A DNA stretch of 64,000 nucleotides from Polydactylus sextarius (Eukaryota > Chordata > Actinopteri > Polynemidae): positions 6,779,563-6,843,562 of the forward strand of contig CM028931.1 of NCBI GenBank assembly GCA_016801845.1. Reading direction: 5' to 3'. A program made the position numbers and the translations under genes. Below the pieces are notes generated by a model. It was not told the origin of the DNA, ran no database searches, and saw only the letters and a list, made by a program, of their open reading frames with translations. Below, in pieces: positions 60,963 to 64,000 of the stretch (its first letter is position 1; each line of letters opens with the position of its first letter).

Positions 60963-61384
60963 ACACACACAGGCTTGATGACCTGTAATTTCTTACTTTT
61001 ACGTCCAGACAAAACTGAAATTATTGTACTTGGTCCTAAACACCCCAAAAATCCAGATGCCATTAGCTTGGCCTCTAGTTTTACGGTAAGGAAATCTTGG
61101 GTCTTTTTTGACCAGAACATACTCTTGTCTTGCCTGTTTCAAGGACCTTTTTCCACCTGCTCAACAATGTTTTTTTCAGTGTCCCAAAAACATAAAAGAA
61201 GTAGATCATATCTCTCCTATATTGGCCTCTCTTCACTGGCTTCCTGTAAAATCTAGAAAAGAATTACATTCCTTCTCCTTACATACAAAGGCTTAAATGA
61301 CTGATCTCCATCGTATCTTGAAGAGCCCTGTAACACTGTAGAGAGCACTTGCACAAAATGCAGGTTTTCTTATGGTTCTGTAGA
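60963..61384 (+). mobile_element. L2-type LINE, reverse transcriptase C-terminal part
   Basis: Frames read FLLLRPDKTEIIVLGPK, then VDHISPILASLHWLPV and TKA..MTDLHRILKSP, then GFLMVL. These correspond to the FL.LN.DKTE...IGPK, HI.PIL.SLHWLPV and later segments of the fish L2-like ORF2. The start overlaps a tRNA-free AT-rich segment, and the 3' end is replaced by the CCAT-type repeat at 61385. Stops and frameshifts make it inactive. Confidence 0.85.
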
Positions 61385-61640
61385 ATCTGTACAGTACACC
61401 CTGGACGGTCGCCAGCTCATCGCAGGGTCACATATAGACGAACAACCACTCACACTCACATCCACACCTACAGCCAATTCACCTATCCCCAACGTTGCAT
61501 GTTTTTGGCAGTGGGAGGAAACCCACACAGACACTTGGAGAACATGCAAACTCCACACTGAAGGACTCTGTGTCCGACCAGGAAGTCTAACTCAGCACCT
61601 TCTTGCTGCGAGGCAACAGCGCTAACCCCTGTACTGCCCC
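61385..61640 (+). repeat. CCAT-headed teleost dispersed repeat, headless copy
   Basis: GTACACCCTGGACGGTCGCC, AGCTCATCGCAGGGTCACAT, CCACACCTACAGCCAATTCA, GCAGTGGGAGGAAACCCACA, GAGAACATGCAAACTCCACA and TGCGAGGCAACAGCGCTAAC follow one another as in the ordinary family form. It abuts the truncated L2 piece. Confidence 0.8.
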
Positions 61641-64000
61641 AACTGTTGTGGTATTACCGATAAATTTCAGGATTACTTGTGGTCTTTGCTTTCTTGTCAG
61701 CTGATAACAATGTAATTTTAGTACAAGGACAACATTCCTGTCAAGGTCAAACAAGTCTAAAGTATTAAATTTGGAGTTAGTGCTGCTTATAAAAAAAAAT
61801 GTCATAATAGCAATTGAAATCAATGTCAAGCACAGGGAGATACAGATGTATCTCCCTGTGAGAGACCTATAGTTGTAGGTATGTCATGCTAGTTATATAG
61901 TTGATTTCAAAATTGCAGTGTGAACCCAAAACAAATGGGATTAAATGTGTACAATGTAACAAAAACACAAGCATTGGTACAGAAATTGGTTGTGACTTTC
62001 AGGTTAGAAAATGCCTTAACTTGTCTGTAGGGATACATATGGGAATGGTGAATCAGCCATCATACCTATAGAGATTCCAAAACAGCAAAGTCACTGGACA
62101 CTAGAGGGCAGTGATTTTCTTGCTCCAGCACTGCGATCATTGATTAGTTGCGATGAAAAGTAAATAATGACTGAATCAGTACTGGGAGGCATTTCCTGTT
62201 GATTTATGAGTTGAAGTCAAACACGGGTTCCAGTGGACAGATAGCTCTTTGATGAGTCTGGTGAATAGACTGTTGAGACACAGACTTTGGCAGCAGGACT
62301 CTCATCCTAAATCTTTCTGACTGATAGAGGTGATTCCTTTTAAAGTAACTGAATTTATGGGGTGCTCTCTGGCGCTTCATCATCTTCATCTTAGCATACT
62401 TATATTCCCCTGAAGTGAGGTAGTGGCCCTGATACGTGGCAAGGACTCAGCTGAATAGCAGCCAGTCTACTCCAGGCTTGAATAAAATTTAAAACTAAGA
62501 TATAAAACTGATCAGAGGTGGAATAGTGCTGCAAACTGGCTGTTGCTGAAACAACAAAAGTGAGCAAGCTAATGTACTGATCTGATAGTGATATTTATGG
62601 TACCTCCAGGAAACGCTTAGGAGGTTCGCAAAAAGATGAAAAAATGAGATGACTAACTAGTAAATAGAGTGTAAATACAAAAATGTACATCTTCATTTTA
62701 ACCATCATTTTAACCTTCATTTTAATTCCTCCTGCTTATATTCAAAATGATCAGATGTCCTGACATGGACCACCATCTGGACCAAGTGGAGGTTTGGTGA
62801 TCCGACAGTGACAGGCATCGGTACTTTCACCTGAGTATATTTTCTCAGTGCTTTACACCACTGCTACAAAATATTGCTCACTATTGCAGTTTTGTTCTTG
62901 TATATTTTATCGTTCTGGTTTTTATAGTATTTTTAGTATAACATTTCTAAAGGAGTTACAAAGGCTCGGGTTCTGCAACAGCTTCCATTGGAGTCTACAC
63001 AGTCACATAGAAAATGTCAGGAATAGGACAAAACGCTTGTGATCACTGTAGACACCAAGAATTTGGTGTCAGTCTGTGAAAACCTGCCTTGTCTCACTAC
63101 ACATGACTGACAGGTTTGTCATGTGAAACACAATCTTTCCATTTGTAATCAGATCTGAGAGAAATACTGAGGAGCAGGTCATTTGAGAACATTTCTTTGG
63201 ATCTTTTGTTTGAAGTCTTGCAGTTTAAGTGACAAGCCTGTAGACACTGTCATTTCAAGGCTGAAAGGTGTCTACAGTTCCATAAACACCGCTTGTTAAT
63301 ACTGCATAGGGGTAATGTGGAGGAATATGGCAGATGTGTGCTAGAGGACACCTGCTGAATATTTCAGCACTGACATTAGAAAATGTCACTTGCTCTGAGC
63401 TCACCTTTCAAATGTGTGATGGGACATGTAGCCAAGCAGCAGACTGTCAAAAGAAATAAATAAAAGGTTTCAGTCTAACCTCATAAAATGTATAAGTCAT
63501 TGCTTTTTTGTCAGTTCAATGAGAAAGTGTAAACTTTACTATTGTCTGGTCACATTGTAAAGTGGCACAGAGAAATCAACTATGTGGTTTCAGAAGTTTG
63601 ATGTAGTACCACTGACCACTGACAAGCTAAAACCAACCAAGAAGTACCTCAGTATCACACTATATCTATGTATTTTTAAGTAATGAGATTTTTATTCAAA
63701 ATATATATTTCTACCACAAACTGTGACCTCTGACAGAGTCATAAATGGTCTCCAGTCCATTTCTTGAGTAGCAGTAGTTCAAGTAATGGCAATATACACA
63801 TGATTTTTCCTGGTTCTGCTCTGGTGTCTTTCTCTCCCCTCCGGCAGTTTCCCCTTGGCCCCAAACTATACAAGGGGTATAGTTTGGTGACGTCACGGTG
63901 TGAGCTCAGTCAGTGACACTACAGGTAACAGACCAGTTGTTGAGACTCCAGATCATGGGAAAACAAGTCGCCTAGTGTGAATACCATAACAATCAGGGCA
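61641..64000. other. Non-coding stretch to the end of the window
   Basis: No gene is recognised. A perfect 13-bp hairpin lies at 61831-61860. A perfect 11-bp hairpin at 63861-63887 is followed at once by the CRE octamer TGACGTCA (63888-63895). Confidence 0.5.
63888..63895. promoter_or_regulatory. CRE-like octamer TGACGTCA
   Basis: This is a full palindromic cAMP-response-element octamer, preceded directly by an 11-bp perfect inverted repeat (63861-63871 with 63877-63887). A CpG-containing octamer is somewhat unexpected in methylated, CpG-poor fish DNA. No adjacent transcription start is evident, so its function is unproved. Confidence 0.3.

Noticed and set aside
1..64000. Search for a new multi-gene system, CRISPR-like array or prophage
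   Set aside because: The window is vertebrate intron and intergenic DNA. Repeats are dispersed transposon fragments and microsatellites, not regularly spaced arrays, and only one host gene is supported.

Overview
The window looks like nuclear DNA of a bony fish, probably a percomorph teleost. It is AT-rich and gene-poor, with GT-AG introns, many microsatellites, and fragments of fish-typical transposons: L2/Rex-like LINEs, a Penelope-like element, a mariner, tRNA-derived SINEs and a dispersed repeat with a CCAT-rich head. No bacterial-type operon, CRISPR array or phage module is present.

One gene can be supported: the 3' part of a zmat4 (zinc finger matrin-type 4) orthologue on the + strand. 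Four coding exons (4933-5089, 10854-11075, 17930-18026, 31057-31084) join in frame to 167 codons plus a stop. They encode the second, third and fourth U1/matrin-type C2H2 fingers and the C-terminal tail. The first finger and the start codon lie upstream, outside the window. The introns (about 5.8, 6.9 and 13.0 kb) hold LINE fragments, microsatellites and one SINE with a clear target-site duplication.

Downstream of the stop codon the 3' UTR is followed, about 760 bases on, by a complete-ended but internally deleted mariner (31844-32865). From about 32.9 kb to the end I see no convincing host gene. That half holds a 3-copy degenerate tandem repeat (36.8-37.1 kb), nested DNA-element and SINE pieces (39.6-40.6 kb), a Penelope-like fragment with an inverted arm (44.3-45.2 kb), an alpha-tubulin C-terminal pseudogene (49.07-49.22 kb), several L2-type LINE pieces (52.3-54.0 and 60.7-61.4 kb), and long unique-looking AT-rich stretches.

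Most open reading frames in the window are chance or repeat-derived. I did not find a credible new multi-gene system. The points most worth a second look are local: exon symmetry and intron-retention consequences in zmat4, the mariner next to its 3' UTR, the folded Penelope arrangement, the tubulin retrocopy remnant, and several perfect short palindromes.
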